Numbered from the stretch's first letter, positions 25,520 through 34,753 are shown. The stretch: 64,000 bases of DNA from Microbacterium sp. TNHR37B (GCF_001620065.1 NZ_LQGV01000003.1:1240001-1304000); one strand, 5' to 3'. The notes: generated by a model not told the origin, from the sequence alone. Made by a program: numbers and translations.

Positions 25520-25553
25520 GTACCCCCGCGTGAGCCTCGCTCCGCGGGGGTAC
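25520..25553. terminator. Orphan perfect hairpin
   Basis: GTACCCCCGCG (25520-25530) and CGCGGGGGTAC (25543-25553) form an 11-base stem with a 12-base loop. No gene on the plus strand ends nearby, so it may be an insulator, or the terminator of an unseen transcript. Confidence 0.5.
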
Positions 25554-25580
25554 GTCGTTGTCCTCGAGTTCGTAGTGAAC

Positions 25581-25593
25581 ATTCGATTGCGCA
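25581..25593. promoter_or_regulatory. Predicted LacI operator upstream of the sugar ABC promoter
   Basis: ATTCGATTGCGCA; read on the minus strand it is TGCGCAATCGAAT. It matches the element found at 32556-32567, 38174-38184 and 48776-48787. It lies 18 bases upstream of the -35 hexamer. Confidence 0.65.
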
Positions 25594-25611
25594 TCGGTCG
25601 TGAACATCTCG

Positions 25612-25641
25612 TTGACCGATCGTGTGGCAACTTCTATAGTG
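25612..25641 (+). promoter_or_regulatory. Sigma-A promoter of the sugar ABC operon
   Basis: TTGACC (25612-25617), an 18-base spacer, then TATAGT (25636-25641). Transcription should start near 25648. An AATCGATT palindrome at 25661-25668, inside the leader, could be a second half-operator, so a repressor could bind on both sides. Confidence 0.75.
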
Positions 25642-25755
25642 ATCCTCGAGCCGCAGTGAAATCGATTGTTCAGATGACACGGCGCCCCTGACACGTCGAA
25701 CCCGTGGAGCGACGGCCAGAGTTCAGCAACTCTCAATGAAGAGAAAGAAGACACA

Positions 25756-27039
25756 GTGTTCACAGGACGCAAGACACGCATCCTCGCGGGGCTCGCTGCG
25801 GCGGCCCTCGCGGTGGGGCTCGCGGGGTGCGCCTCGCAAGCCGAGCAGAAGCCGGAAGGGCCGGTGGAGATCCGGTTCACGTGGTGGGGCGGCGACGCTC
25901 GCCACGAGCTGACCAACAAGGCGCTCGACGCCTTCGAGGCCGAGAACAAGGACATCAAGGTCGTGCGCGACTTCGGTGGCTTCGACGGCTACCTCGACAA
26001 GATCACCACGCAGTACGCCGGCGGCAACTCGCCCGACGTCATCCAGCTCTACAACGAGGTGCTCGTCGAGTTCGCCGACCGAGGGCAGCTCTGGGACCTC
26101 AACAAGGCGGTCGACTCCGGCACGCTGTCGCTGGAAGGCTGGCCGCAGGACGTCGTCGACACGACCACCGTGGGCGACGAGCTGGCCGCCCTCACCTTCG
26201 GCTCGACCACGCACGCCTACATCTTCGACCAGACCGCGTCGGAGAAGTACGGCGTGACCGCGCCTGCCGAGGGCTACAGCTGGGACGACCTGAAGACCTA
26301 CTCCGAGGCGATCTCGAAGGCGAGCGACGGCAAGGTCTGGGGCACCACCGACCTGTCGCACAGCTACCAGATCTTCGAGGTGTGGGCCAAGCAGAACGGC
26401 GAGGAGTACCTCACCGCCGACGGCATCGGCTTCTCGCAGAAGACGCTGGAGTCGTTCTGGCAGTACTGGGCCGACATGCGCGAGGATGGCGCCGTGCCCA
26501 GCCCCGACGTGTCGACCGAGTACCTGGGCACCCCGTACGACGCGGTCGTGCAGGGCGTGGTCACCTCGACCTTCCTCTTCACCAACCAGTTCGCCTCGGT
26601 GGCGGACAGCACGCCGTCGACGCTCTCGATCGCGCGGATGCCCGGCGAGAACCCCACGCCCGGTCAGTACCTGCGCTCGGCGATGAACCTCACCGTGTCG
26701 AGCCAGTCGAAGCACCCCGAAGAGGCGGCGCGCCTGGTGAACTTCCTCCTCAACAGCGACGAGGCCAACGAGCTCCTCGGCACCGACCGCGGGTTCCCGT
26801 CCAACACGAACGTGTTCCCCGCCGCCACGAAGGGGCTCGAGGGGGCCTCGGCGGAGGCCGCGAAGATCTTCGAGTCGGTGCGCGAGAAGGGCTCGCCGGC
26901 CCCCGTCCCTGCGCCGGTCGGATCGGCCGCCGTCAACACGATGTTCAGCGAGTACGCCCAGCAGGTGCAGTTCGGCCAGCTGAGCGTGACCGATGCGGCC
27001 GCGCAGTTCCTGAAGGCCGCCGAGTCGGAGCTCGGCTGA
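25756..27039 (+). CDS. Sugar ABC transporter substrate-binding lipoprotein
   Basis: A 427-residue family-1 extracellular solute-binding protein. The N-terminus is a lipoprotein signal (VGLAGC, Cys near residue 25). Mature features include RFTWWGGDARHELTNKALDAFE, a typical start of sugar binders, SPDVIQLYNEVL, and the C-terminal helix VTDAAAQFLKAAESELG. GTG 25756 follows a purine-rich ribosome site. It heads an operon with two permeases, an oxidoreductase and a PmoA-family protein, and is probably repressed by the LacI protein at 31.5 kb. The ligand is likely an oligosaccharide or glycoside. Confidence 0.9.
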   Translation: MFTGRKTRILAGLAAAALAVGLAGCASQAEQKPEGPVEIRFTWWGGDARHELTNKALDAFEAENKDIKVVRDFGGFDGYLDKITTQYAGGNSPDVIQLYNEVLVEFADRGQLWDLNKAVDSGTLSLEGWPQDVVDTTTVGDELAALTFGSTTHAYIFDQTASEKYGVTAPAEGYSWDDLKTYSEAISKASDGKVWGTTDLSHSYQIFEVWAKQNGEEYLTADGIGFSQKTLESFWQYWADMREDGAVPSPDVSTEYLGTPYDAVVQGVVTSTFLFTNQFASVADSTPSTLSIARMPGENPTPGQYLRSAMNLTVSSQSKHPEEAARLVNFLLNSDEANELLGTDRGFPSNTNVFPAATKGLEGASAEAAKIFESVREKGSPAPVPAPVGSAAVNTMFSEYAQQVQFGQLSVTDAAAQFLKAAESELG

Positions 27040-27043
27040 TCCG

Positions 27044-28042
27044 ATGACCGACCACGCCACTGACCCGGAGCGCGCCGTCGTCGACGACCCGGCGCGCCCG
27101 GGGAGGGGCCGGGTGCGGGCCCCGCACGGGTCCGCACCCGCTCGGTCCGCGTCGCTCCGACGGGCGATGCGGCGGAACCGGATCGCCCCCTACCTCTTCC
27201 TCACGCCCTGGCTGATCGGGTTCTTCGTGATCACGCTCGGGCCCATGCTGTATTCGTTCTACCTCTCCTTCACCGACTTCAACCTGCTCGGGTCGGCGGA
27301 GTGGATCGGCATCGACAACTACATCGAGCTCTTCACGTCCGACCCGAAGTACCTCGAGTCGGTGCGGGTGACCCTCGTCTACGTCTTCGTGTCGGTGCCG
27401 CTGCAGCTGGCGTTCGCGTTGCTGCTGGCGGTGCTCCTCAACCGCGGACTGCGCGGTCTCGCGCTGTACCGCTCGATCTACTACCTCCCCTCACTCATCG
27501 GGGCCAGCGTCGCGATCGCGGTGCTGTGGCGGCAGATGTTCGGCCGGAACGGGCTCGTCAACCAGGTGCTCGACTGGTTCGGCATCGTCGGGGAGAGCTG
27601 GATCGGAAACCCCGACACCGCCCTCGGCACGCTCATCATCCTCAACGTCTGGACCTTCGGGTCGCCGATGGTGATCTTCCTCGCGGCGCTGCGCCAGGTG
27701 CCGGAGTACCTGTACGAGGCCGCCGCGGTCGACGGTGTCTCCAAGTGGAAGGCGTTCTGGCACATCACGCTGCCGATGCTGACGCCGGTCGTGCTCTTCA
27801 ACCTGGTGCTGCAGCTCATCGGGGCCTTCCAGGCGTTCACCCCCGCCTACGTCGTCTCGGGCGGCACCGGCGGCCCCGTGAACTCCACCCTCTTCTACAC
27901 GCTGTACCTGTACCAGAAGGGCTTCGCGAACTTCGAGATGGGCTACGCGAGCGCCATGGCCTGGGTGCTGTTCTTCTTCATCGCGATCGTGACGGCCGTC
28001 AACTTCTGGCTGTCGAGGTATTGGGTGCACTATGACGACTGA
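27044..28042 (+). CDS. Sugar ABC transporter permease (MalF/UgpA type)
   Basis: A 332-residue inner-membrane subunit with six membrane segments after a basic head. The coupling EAA loop reads EAAAVDGVSKWKAFWHITLPML, which docks on the ATPase. It starts four bases after the binding-protein stop and overlaps the second permease by 11 bases. Confidence 0.92.
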   Translation: MTDHATDPERAVVDDPARPGRGRVRAPHGSAPARSASLRRAMRRNRIAPYLFLTPWLIGFFVITLGPMLYSFYLSFTDFNLLGSAEWIGIDNYIELFTSDPKYLESVRVTLVYVFVSVPLQLAFALLLAVLLNRGLRGLALYRSIYYLPSLIGASVAIAVLWRQMFGRNGLVNQVLDWFGIVGESWIGNPDTALGTLIILNVWTFGSPMVIFLAALRQVPEYLYEAAAVDGVSKWKAFWHITLPMLTPVVLFNLVLQLIGAFQAFTPAYVVSGGTGGPVNSTLFYTLYLYQKGFANFEMGYASAMAWVLFFFIAIVTAVNFWLSRYWVHYDD

Positions 28043-28931
28043 GACCGCCGCCCTCATCACCCCCGCCGGGCGACGCCGCCGCCGCGGGGAGGAGAACGTC
28101 CGCCCGCCGCGGAAGCGTCCGCTGGCCCACCTCATGCTCATCGGGTTCGGCGTGCTCATGCTCTACCCGCTGATCTGGATGCTGGGCGCCTCGTTCAAGG
28201 AGAGCCAGTTCATCTTCTCGGAGGTGAGCCCGTTCCCGAACCCGGTGACGCTGGAGAACTACCGGCAGGGGTGGCAGGGATCGGGAGTCGGCTTCGGCAC
28301 GTACTTCCTGAACTCCACGATCGTGTCGGGACTGTCGGTGCTGGGCAACATGTTCGCGTGCTCGCTCGCCGGCTTCGCCTTCGCCCGGATGGAGTTCCGC
28401 GGCCGCAAGTTCTTCTTCGCCGCGATGCTCGCGACCCTCATGCTGCCCACGCACGTGCTCCTCGTGCCGCAGTACATCCTGTTCTCGAACCTCGGCTGGG
28501 TGAACTCGTTCCTCCCGCTCGTGGTGCCGAAGTTCCTCGCCGTCGACGCGTTCTTCATCTTCCTGATGGTGCAGTTCCTCCGGGGGCTCCCGCGGGAGCT
28601 CGACCAGGCGGCGATGATCGACGGCGCCGGGCCCTGGCAGACGTACTGGCGGATCATCCTGCCGCTCACGCTGCCGGCGCTCGCGACGACCGCGATCTTC
28701 ACGTTCATCTGGACGTGGAACGACTTCCTCACTCCGCTGCTGTATCTGCAGGATCCGCGCATGTACACGGTTCCGCTCGGTCTGAACGCGTTCCTGGATG
28801 CCAGTGGCGAAAGCGCCTGGGGTCCGATGTTCGCCATGGCCGTGCTCTCGCTCGGTCCGCTGTTCGGCTTCTTCCTGGCCGGGCAGAAATACCTCACCTC
28901 CGGAATCGCCACGACTGGTCTGAAAGGCTGA
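28032..28931 (+). CDS. Sugar ABC transporter permease (MalG/UgpE type)
   Basis: A 299-residue permease with six membrane segments; its EAA loop reads DQAAMIDGAGPWQTYWRIILPLTLP. It overlaps the first permease gene. No ATP-binding gene follows anywhere in the cluster, so the pair probably borrows a shared MsmK/MsmX-type ATPase encoded elsewhere. Confidence 0.92.
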   Translation: MTTETAALITPAGRRRRRGEENVRPPRKRPLAHLMLIGFGVLMLYPLIWMLGASFKESQFIFSEVSPFPNPVTLENYRQGWQGSGVGFGTYFLNSTIVSGLSVLGNMFACSLAGFAFARMEFRGRKFFFAAMLATLMLPTHVLLVPQYILFSNLGWVNSFLPLVVPKFLAVDAFFIFLMVQFLRGLPRELDQAAMIDGAGPWQTYWRIILPLTLPALATTAIFTFIWTWNDFLTPLLYLQDPRMYTVPLGLNAFLDASGESAWGPMFAMAVLSLGPLFGFFLAGQKYLTSGIATTGLKG

Positions 28932-28939
28932 ACCCGTCC

Positions 28940-30061
28940 ATGTCCTCTCATCCCCTCGCCCGTGTCGCCGTCGTCGGCGCCGGGGGCATCGGAGCCGCCG
29001 CCCACCTCCCGGCCGTCACCTCGCTCGCGGGCGAGGTGGAGCTCGTGGCCATCGTCGACCTCGACGAAGAGCGTCGCACGGCGGCCGGTGCGCAGTTCGG
29101 ATGCGGCAACCTGTACGCCGACATGGCGCAGATGCAGGCGGAGCAGCGCCCCGACATCGTGATCATCGCGACGCCGCCGCACCTGCACGAGCCGCTGTCG
29201 ATCCAGGCGATGCGCGCGGGGGCGTGGGTGTATTGCGAGAAGCCCCTCACTGGGTCGCTCGCGAGCGCCGACCGCATCATCGCCGCCGAGGCCGAGACCG
29301 GGCAGTGGACGATCAGCGTCTCGCAGTTCCGCTATGCCGGCGGGTCGCAGCAGGCACACGAGGCGCTCCGCTCCCACCGGTGGGGGCGGCCGCTCATCGG
29401 CGTGGCCCACACCACGTGGTACCGCGGGCCGGAGTACTGGGACATCCCGTGGCGCGGGAAGTTCGCGACGGAGTTCGCCGGTGCCACCACCACGCAGGCT
29501 TACCACGCGGTGGATCTGCTCCTGTGGCTCATGGGCGGCGACTGGGCCTCGGTGAGCGGCATCGCCGACACCCTCGCCCGGCCGATCGAGGTGGAAGACG
29601 CCTCGGCCGCGGTGGTGAGGTTCGAGTCGGGCGCGATCGCCACTCTGCTTTCGACGGTGCTCTCGAGCAAGCAGGAGACGCGGCTGCAGGTGATCGCCGA
29701 GCGCGCGACCGTCGACCTGGACACCCTCTACCTTCCGCAGTGCGACGAGTGGTCGCTCAGGCGGATCGACGAGGAGGGTCAGACGGTGGTCGACGCCTCG
29801 TGGCCGGTGCCCGAGCCCCCGCTCGAGGTGAACGCGCATCGCTCGCAGCTGCAGGCGATCCTGGCCGCCTGGCGTGAAGGCCGTGTGCCCGAGGTCACGG
29901 CGAGCGAGGCCCGTGCGACGCTGGAGTTCCTGACGGCGCTGTACAAGAGCTCCGCGACCGGTGGACCGGTCGCGCGGGGCGAGATCGGCGCCGGTGACCC
30001 GTTCTACGAGGCGCTCGACGCCGCCGGACCCGACCGCAAGGGAGTGCATGCCCGTGTCTGA
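28940..30061 (+). CDS. Gfo/Idh/MocA-family oxidoreductase
   Basis: A 373-residue NAD(P)-dependent sugar dehydrogenase-type enzyme. The Rossmann loop VGAGGIGAAAH is near residue 12, and the catalytic-site Lys lies in YCEKPLTGS near 100. The C-terminal domain has the TTQAYHAVDLLLWLMG helix, where the His is usually the proton donor. It probably oxidises the imported sugar or a derivative. It lies eight bases after the permease and overlaps the PmoA-family gene by 14 bases. Confidence 0.9.
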   Translation: MSSHPLARVAVVGAGGIGAAAHLPAVTSLAGEVELVAIVDLDEERRTAAGAQFGCGNLYADMAQMQAEQRPDIVIIATPPHLHEPLSIQAMRAGAWVYCEKPLTGSLASADRIIAAEAETGQWTISVSQFRYAGGSQQAHEALRSHRWGRPLIGVAHTTWYRGPEYWDIPWRGKFATEFAGATTTQAYHAVDLLLWLMGGDWASVSGIADTLARPIEVEDASAAVVRFESGAIATLLSTVLSSKQETRLQVIAERATVDLDTLYLPQCDEWSLRRIDEEGQTVVDASWPVPEPPLEVNAHRSQLQAILAAWREGRVPEVTASEARATLEFLTALYKSSATGGPVARGEIGAGDPFYEALDAAGPDRKGVHARV

Positions 30062-30935
30062 CGTCTCCATCCGCCGCGACGGCGATGACCTGCACCTCAC
30101 GGTGGACGGGAGCGAGGTGGGACTATACCGCGCGAGCGACGAGAGCATCCCCGCGGTCAACACGCCCAAGCCGTACTTCCACCCGTTGCGCACCGTCGGC
30201 GGCGTGGTGGTCACCGGGTTCGCGCCCGACGACCACCCGTGGCACCACGGCCTGGAGTTCGCCTTTCCCCGGGTCGGCGCTCACAACCTGTGGGGCGGCG
30301 GCACCTACTTCGGCCCCGAGCGGGGCTATGAGGTGGTGGAGGATCAGGGGCGCATCCGCCACGACGCCTGGGGAGAGGTCGATCCTAGCCGCTTCTGGCA
30401 CACGCTCTCCTGGCTCGGGCACGACGGCGAGCCGCTGCTGACCGAGGAACGGTCGTACCGGCTCCACGCCGTTTCCGCCGACGAGACCACGGGCTGGCTC
30501 CTCCAGCTCGACACGGTGCTCCGCAATGCCACCGACGAGGAGGTGGCGATCGAGACTCCGGCTCAGCGCGGCCGTCCCGACGGCGGATACGGCGGCTGGT
30601 TCCTGCGGTTCGCCGAGGGTTTCACGGCAGCGGGCCTGACCGCCGACGGCGAATCGGTAGAGGCTTCCGGCGCGGCCGGAGACACCTTCGTGATCGATGG
30701 GCGCACCGCCGCCGGTGAGGCCGTGACGGTGGGCATGCACTACGGCCCCGGAGAGAGCGCGGGGGAGCGGCGGTGGCTGTACCGGTTCGAGCCCTTCTCG
30801 CTCGCGGGATTCGCCGTGGCCTACGACCGCGGGCTGGTCGTTCCCGCCGGCGGCGAGCTCTCCTTCTCCCACCGCATCGCCGTGTTCGACGGGTCGATCC
30901 CGGGCGACGCGGTGACGGAGGTGCTGCGCGGCTGA
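30048..30935 (+). CDS. PmoA-family (DUF6807-type) protein
   Basis: A 295-residue beta-sandwich protein of the family named after, but not functionally tied to, methane monooxygenase. Signature segments are TPKPYFHPLRTVGG, DDHPWHHGLEFAF, and GGGTYFGPERGY; the histidines in HPWHH suggest a metal or carbohydrate site. Members are typically found with sugar ABC importers and Gfo/Idh/MocA enzymes, as here. ATG 30048 is inside the preceding gene, so translation is coupled. It ends the operon. Confidence 0.82.
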   Translation: MPVSDVSIRRDGDDLHLTVDGSEVGLYRASDESIPAVNTPKPYFHPLRTVGGVVVTGFAPDDHPWHHGLEFAFPRVGAHNLWGGGTYFGPERGYEVVEDQGRIRHDAWGEVDPSRFWHTLSWLGHDGEPLLTEERSYRLHAVSADETTGWLLQLDTVLRNATDEEVAIETPAQRGRPDGGYGGWFLRFAEGFTAAGLTADGESVEASGAAGDTFVIDGRTAAGEAVTVGMHYGPGESAGERRWLYRFEPFSLAGFAVAYDRGLVVPAGGELSFSHRIAVFDGSIPGDAVTEVLRG

Positions 30936-31100
30936 CGGGGGCTGGTTCACCGCCATTCATGTCGCGACGGAAGCGGCGTAGCGGGCCCTGACAAGCCGTG
31001 GTTGGACACATATCGGAGGTGCGGCAAATGAGCGTTGGGTCCGATTCGCCGGTGACTACCGGACAGCGGTTTCTTTCGGTGCGGCAGATACGTTTCAGGG

Positions 31101-31451
31101 ATGACTCACGCACCACGAGATCCGACCTCGGAATCGGCGCTCGCTGGAGTCGTCGTCGGGCTGCTGCTTCTTGTAGCAGTCGCGTCCCTCGCGGCTGGTA
31201 GCGCCCTACAGTCTTCGCTGAGCGGTGGGCTGCCGCCCTACGGCGCCACGGCGTCAGAGGAAGCGCGCTGGGCGTGGGGAAGGGCGCTGTGGGCCATCGG
31301 AGCCACGTTGGCTCTTGGCTGGGCCGTGCTTGTGGTCGCGATTCGACGAAGGATCGGACTCCGCCTGATTCCGGCAGTCGGTGTTGCGCTCGGCGGAATT
31401 GCCGTCGCGCTCTCCATTGCATTCGTGGCCTGGATCCTCTTCCTCGCCTGA
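31101..31451 (+). CDS. Small hypothetical membrane protein
   Basis: A 116-residue protein with three clear hydrophobic segments (about residues 13-35, 62-82, 90-114) and short charged loops. Base composition is less G/C-rich than its neighbours, and the ribosome site (CAGGG directly before ATG) is poor, so a recent origin or a different start is possible. It lies between the ABC operon and the convergent LacI gene. No family recognised. Confidence 0.55.
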   Translation: MTHAPRDPTSESALAGVVVGLLLLVAVASLAAGSALQSSLSGGLPPYGATASEEARWAWGRALWAIGATLALGWAVLVVAIRRRIGLRLIPAVGVALGGIAVALSIAFVAWILFLA

Positions 31452-31535
31452 ATCGGTTCCCGACCACCTCGCGAACGGGTGCCTCATTCGACGGCTCAGG
31501 GACGCGGGCTCGGCAGTTCCGCCCCGTAGCCGTCC

Positions 31536-32543
31536 TCAACGCGCCGCGGTGGACTCCCGTGCGATCAGTTCCGGGGCGGGGTCGGCGACCAGCTCATTGG
31601 TCAGCGGCTCGCCGCCCAAGTGGTCGAGGAGCATCGTCGCGGCGCGCGCGCCGGCCCGGCGCATGGGCATGGCGACCGCGGTGAGGGTGGGGACGGTGTA
31701 GCGGGCCATCCACGCGTCTTGGATCGTGACGATGCTGAGCTCCGAGGGAACGGCGACGCCGGCCTCGTGCGCGGCGCGGAGGGCGCCGATGGCGGCGTTG
31801 AGGCTCGCGGTGACGAGGGCCGTCGGCCGCGACGACAGCGCGAGCACCGTGCGGGTGGCCGCGGCGCCGGCGGGGGCCTCCCATCCGGCGGGGACGATCC
31901 ACTCCTCGTGCACGGCGAGGTCGGCGGCAGTCATCGACTGACGGAAGCCTTCGAGGCGGCGGAGGGCGGCGTCGTGGCGGGGCGCCCCGGCGATGAAGCC
32001 GATGTCCTCGTGACCGAGGTCGCGGAGGTGATCGATCGCGATCGCCACGGCGCGACGGTCGTCGAGGGCTACCGATCCCACGTGCCCGTCCAGCCGGGTG
32101 TTGAAGAGGACGACGGGCACGTCGAGCTGGGTGGCGGCGAGGAGGTCGTCGTCGGTGAGGTGCTCATTGCGCTGCAGGATCACCCCGTCGACGCGGCCGT
32201 GACCGATGACCTCCGCGACCGACCGCGCATCGGCGGAGTCGGTGTCGAGCTGCGCGAGAAACACGGACGAGTGCCGATCGTGCACCACTTCCTGCACCCC
32301 CTGGTGGAGGCTCGAGAAGATCGCGTTGTTGACCTCGGGGACGATCAGCGCGATCGCCCCGGCCCGCGACAGCCGGAGCGCCCGGGCGCGGTGGTCGGGC
32401 ACGTAGTTGAGCTCTTCGGCGGCCGCCATCACCCGTTCCCGGGTCTGCGGACTGATCCGCGCCTCGGTGTCGTTGTTGAGCACGCGGGAGGCGACGCTCA
32501 GCGACACCTGCGCACGCGCCGCGACGTCTCTGAGGCGGGCCAT
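31536..32543 (-). CDS. LacI-family transcriptional regulator (predicted master repressor of the 25-49 kb catabolic region)
   Basis: A 335-residue LacI repressor. The DNA-binding domain is ARLRDVAARAQVSLSVASRVLNN, with the hinge YVPDHRARALRLSRAGAIALIVP; the periplasmic-binding-like domain runs from about 60 to 330. Thirteen bases before its start lies an ATCGATTGCGCA element (32556-32567) that recurs, as TGCGCAATCGAT, upstream of three catabolic operons. The simplest reading is autoregulation plus control of those operons by a sugar-like inducer. It lies directly downstream of the FAD oxidoreductase operon. Confidence 0.9.
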   Translation of the reverse strand: MARLRDVAARAQVSLSVASRVLNNDTEARISPQTRERVMAAAEELNYVPDHRARALRLSRAGAIALIVPEVNNAIFSSLHQGVQEVVHDRHSSVFLAQLDTDSADARSVAEVIGHGRVDGVILQRNEHLTDDDLLAATQLDVPVVLFNTRLDGHVGSVALDDRRAVAIAIDHLRDLGHEDIGFIAGAPRHDAALRRLEGFRQSMTAADLAVHEEWIVPAGWEAPAGAAATRTVLALSSRPTALVTASLNAAIGALRAAHEAGVAVPSELSIVTIQDAWMARYTVPTLTAVAMPMRRAGARAATMLLDHLGGEPLTNELVADPAPELIARESTAAR

Positions 32544-32555
32544 GCCGCTGATCCT

Positions 32556-32567
32556 ATCGATTGCGCA
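32556..32567. promoter_or_regulatory. Predicted LacI autoregulatory operator
   Basis: ATCGATTGCGCA, which is TGCGCAATCGAT on the minus strand, 13 bases upstream of the lacI-type start. Identical over 12 bases to the element before the glycosidase operon (48776-48787). Confidence 0.65.
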
Positions 32568-32591
32568 GCCTCTCGTGGGGTCTCACTGCGC

Positions 32592-33974
32592 CTAGATCGA
32601 ACTGCCCGACGCGACCAGGTCGGCACGGACGTCCTCGCCCCGGATCGCACGGTAGGGCACGTCGCCTCGGAGCGAGCGCACCGTCGCCAGAGCGGCGGCG
32701 TTCCCATACTCGAAGCACTGCGCGGTCACCCGCGCCGACGCGAGCGCCTCGTGCTCGGCGCCCAGGCACCGTCCCGCGACGATGATGTCTTCGCCGGCCT
32801 CCGGAACGAGGCTGAGATAGGGCACGTCGTACCAGTCGTCGATGAGCCAGTGGAGCTTCGGCGCGGCCCCGTCGTGGAGCTCGATCGGCCACGGTGAGCG
32901 GACGATGCCGTCGGAGCGCTTCCGGCAGGCGACGACGTCGTCGTTCGTGAGCATCTCCACCGCCTCGATCGAGCGCGTCTGACGGATGCCGGCTTCGACC
33001 CCGGTATCGACGACGAACGCGTCGGCGCACCCGGCGACCGCGCCCCGCAGGAAGTCGGCGTACGCGCGCACCTGACGGCGCCCGCGGACCTCGGCGATCG
33101 TGAAATCCTCGGGGTCGACGACGTTGAGCATGCGGCCGTCGGCGGCGGTCAGCCGCGTGGCGTTGACCATGAGTTCGCCCGGCCGCGTGGTGGCGAAGAT
33201 CCAGATCTTGTCGCGGGGAAGATCGGCGCCTGTCGCGCGCGCGGCGACGATCGCCTGCGAGACGGCAGGCGGGCTGATGGTGTCGTCGCCGAACTCCGCC
33301 CAGAACGCGTCGGTGTCGACCCCGCCGAGGCGGAAGAACATGGTCGGGTTCTGGATGCGGCCGCCGTCGCCGTAGCGGTAGCGCCCGCCGGCCCGGGCGA
33401 CCACCGCGGCGTCGCCGGAGGCATCGATCGTCCGCCGTGCGTGCACGGCGGTGCGCCCCGCCTTCGACTCGATCGCGACGCCCAGGTGCCGGTCGCCGTC
33501 GAGGATCGCCGCGACGACCGACGCGTGGAAGATCACCCGCACCCCGGCACGCTCCAGCAGGTCGTCGGCCGCCTCGCGCCAGACGACCGGGTCGTGCGCC
33601 GAAGCCCATGTGCGGCCGTAACGCTGTGGCGGGGTGAGCCCGCCGCGATCGTGCAACGCGACCCGGAACCGCTCGGTGAAGCCGTGCACCACCTGCTGCG
33701 GCGCCGCGTGGTCACCGGCGAGGTACATGCCGCAGATGGTGCCGCTCATCCCCGCGACGGCGGCGCCCCCGGCGAAGCCGTACTGCTCCACCAGCACGAC
33801 GTCGAGCCCCTGCTCGGCGCAGACGACCGCGGCGGCCACACCGGCGGCGCCCCCGCCGACGACCACGACGTCCACGTCGGCGAGCACCGGGAGGCCGTGG
33901 TCCGCGGGCAGCACGCTGCGCTCCTGCCACGAGGCGTCGTGCGGAAGGGGAGACGCGGCAGGTGGCATGGTCAT
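32592..33974 (-). CDS. FAD-dependent oxidoreductase (FAD_oxidored/PF12831 type)
   Basis: A 460-residue flavoprotein. The FAD-binding loop VVVVGGGAAGVAAAVVCAEQGLDVVLVE starts near residue 36, and GGAAVAGMSGTICGMYLAG follows. A central segment, TIDASGDAAVVARAGGRYRYG, is typical of this family, which oxidises or reduces hydroxy- or unsaturated carboxylic acids and sugars. It is the last gene of a five-gene operon and overlaps the enoyl-CoA hydratase gene (ATGA). The substrate is unknown. Confidence 0.85.
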   Translation of the reverse strand: MTMPPAASPLPHDASWQERSVLPADHGLPVLADVDVVVVGGGAAGVAAAVVCAEQGLDVVLVEQYGFAGGAAVAGMSGTICGMYLAGDHAAPQQVVHGFTERFRVALHDRGGLTPPQRYGRTWASAHDPVVWREAADDLLERAGVRVIFHASVVAAILDGDRHLGVAIESKAGRTAVHARRTIDASGDAAVVARAGGRYRYGDGGRIQNPTMFFRLGGVDTDAFWAEFGDDTISPPAVSQAIVAARATGADLPRDKIWIFATTRPGELMVNATRLTAADGRMLNVVDPEDFTIAEVRGRRQVRAYADFLRGAVAGCADAFVVDTGVEAGIRQTRSIEAVEMLTNDDVVACRKRSDGIVRSPWPIELHDGAAPKLHWLIDDWYDVPYLSLVPEAGEDIIVAGRCLGAEHEALASARVTAQCFEYGNAAALATVRSLRGDVPYRAIRGEDVRADLVASGSSI

Positions 33975-34753
33975 CGGCCCTCGAAGCGTGCCGCGCGCTT
34001 CTCGACGAAGGCACGGACGCCCTCCCGGCCATCGGCGCTCGCGAAGAGCGCGAGGAGGGATCGGGTCTCCTCCTCACTGCCGGGAGAGCGCCCGTGGGTC
34101 TCGTACGACGCGCCGATCGCGCTCTTGGCCGCCGCGAGGGCGAGCGGAGCGCGGGAGACGAGGTCGGCCACGCGCTCATCGACGAGCGCGGACAGCAGTT
34201 CCGGCGTCGTGACGGCGTTCAGGAGCCCCGCCGCCTCGAGCTCGGGCGCCGACAGCACGCGTGCGGTGAGAATCGCCTCCTTCGCGCGCGTGGGCCCGAG
34301 GTGGCGGACGAGGCGCTGCGTGCCCTCCCAGCCGGGGATGAGGCCGAGCGTGATCTCGGGAAGACCGAAGCGCGCGCGGTCACTCGCGAACACGAGGTCG
34401 GCGGCGAGCACGAGCTCGAAGCCGCCTCCCATCGCGATGCCGTCGACTGCGGCGACGACGATCGTGGGACTCGAGCTGAGACGGTGCATGAGCGACTTCG
34501 CACGCGCGCCGAAGGCGGCCAGCGCGTCGAGGTCGTCGAGGCTGCCGGCGTAGCTGGCGATGTCGGCGCCCGCGCAGAACGCGGCTCCGCTCGCCGAGAT
34601 CACCATCACCGGCAGGCGCTCGTTCTCGGCCCGGTCGAGTGCGGCGTGGAGGCCGTCGAGCATCTCCCGGGTGAGCGCGTTGCGCTTCTCCGGCCGGTCG
34701 AGGCGCACGTGGAGCGCGCCGTCACGCGCCTCGACCCGGATCCCGGTGCTCAT
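33971..34753 (-). CDS. Enoyl-CoA hydratase/isomerase family protein
   Basis: A 260-residue crotonase-fold enzyme. The CoA oxyanion-hole segment is AFCAGADIASYAGS, and the second active-site block is AAVDGIAMGGGFELVLAADLVFASDRARFGLPEITLGLIPGW. Glu in LPEITLG corresponds to one catalytic acid; the other catalytic glutamate position appears changed, so isomerase, hydratase or lyase activity cannot be separated. It overlaps both neighbours by ATGA junctions. Confidence 0.88.
   Translation of the reverse strand: MSTGIRVEARDGALHVRLDRPEKRNALTREMLDGLHAALDRAENERLPVMVISASGAAFCAGADIASYAGSLDDLDALAAFGARAKSLMHRLSSSPTIVVAAVDGIAMGGGFELVLAADLVFASDRARFGLPEITLGLIPGWEGTQRLVRHLGPTRAKEAILTARVLSAPELEAAGLLNAVTTPELLSALVDERVADLVSRAPLALAAAKSAIGASYETHGRSPGSEEETRSLLALFASADGREGVRAFVEKRAARFEGR

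Larger units (their letters stand above)
25142..25755. other. Regulatory spacer upstream of the sugar ABC operon
   Basis: No gene is supported here. The right half carries a LacI-type operator (25581-25593), a good sigma-A promoter (25612-25641) and an AATCGATT site (25661-25668). A perfect 11-base hairpin, GTACCCCCGCG/CGCGGGGGTAC (25520-25553), precedes them and may insulate the operon from readthrough. GTGAACAT occurs twice around the operator. The left half shows nothing recognisable. Confidence 0.6.
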
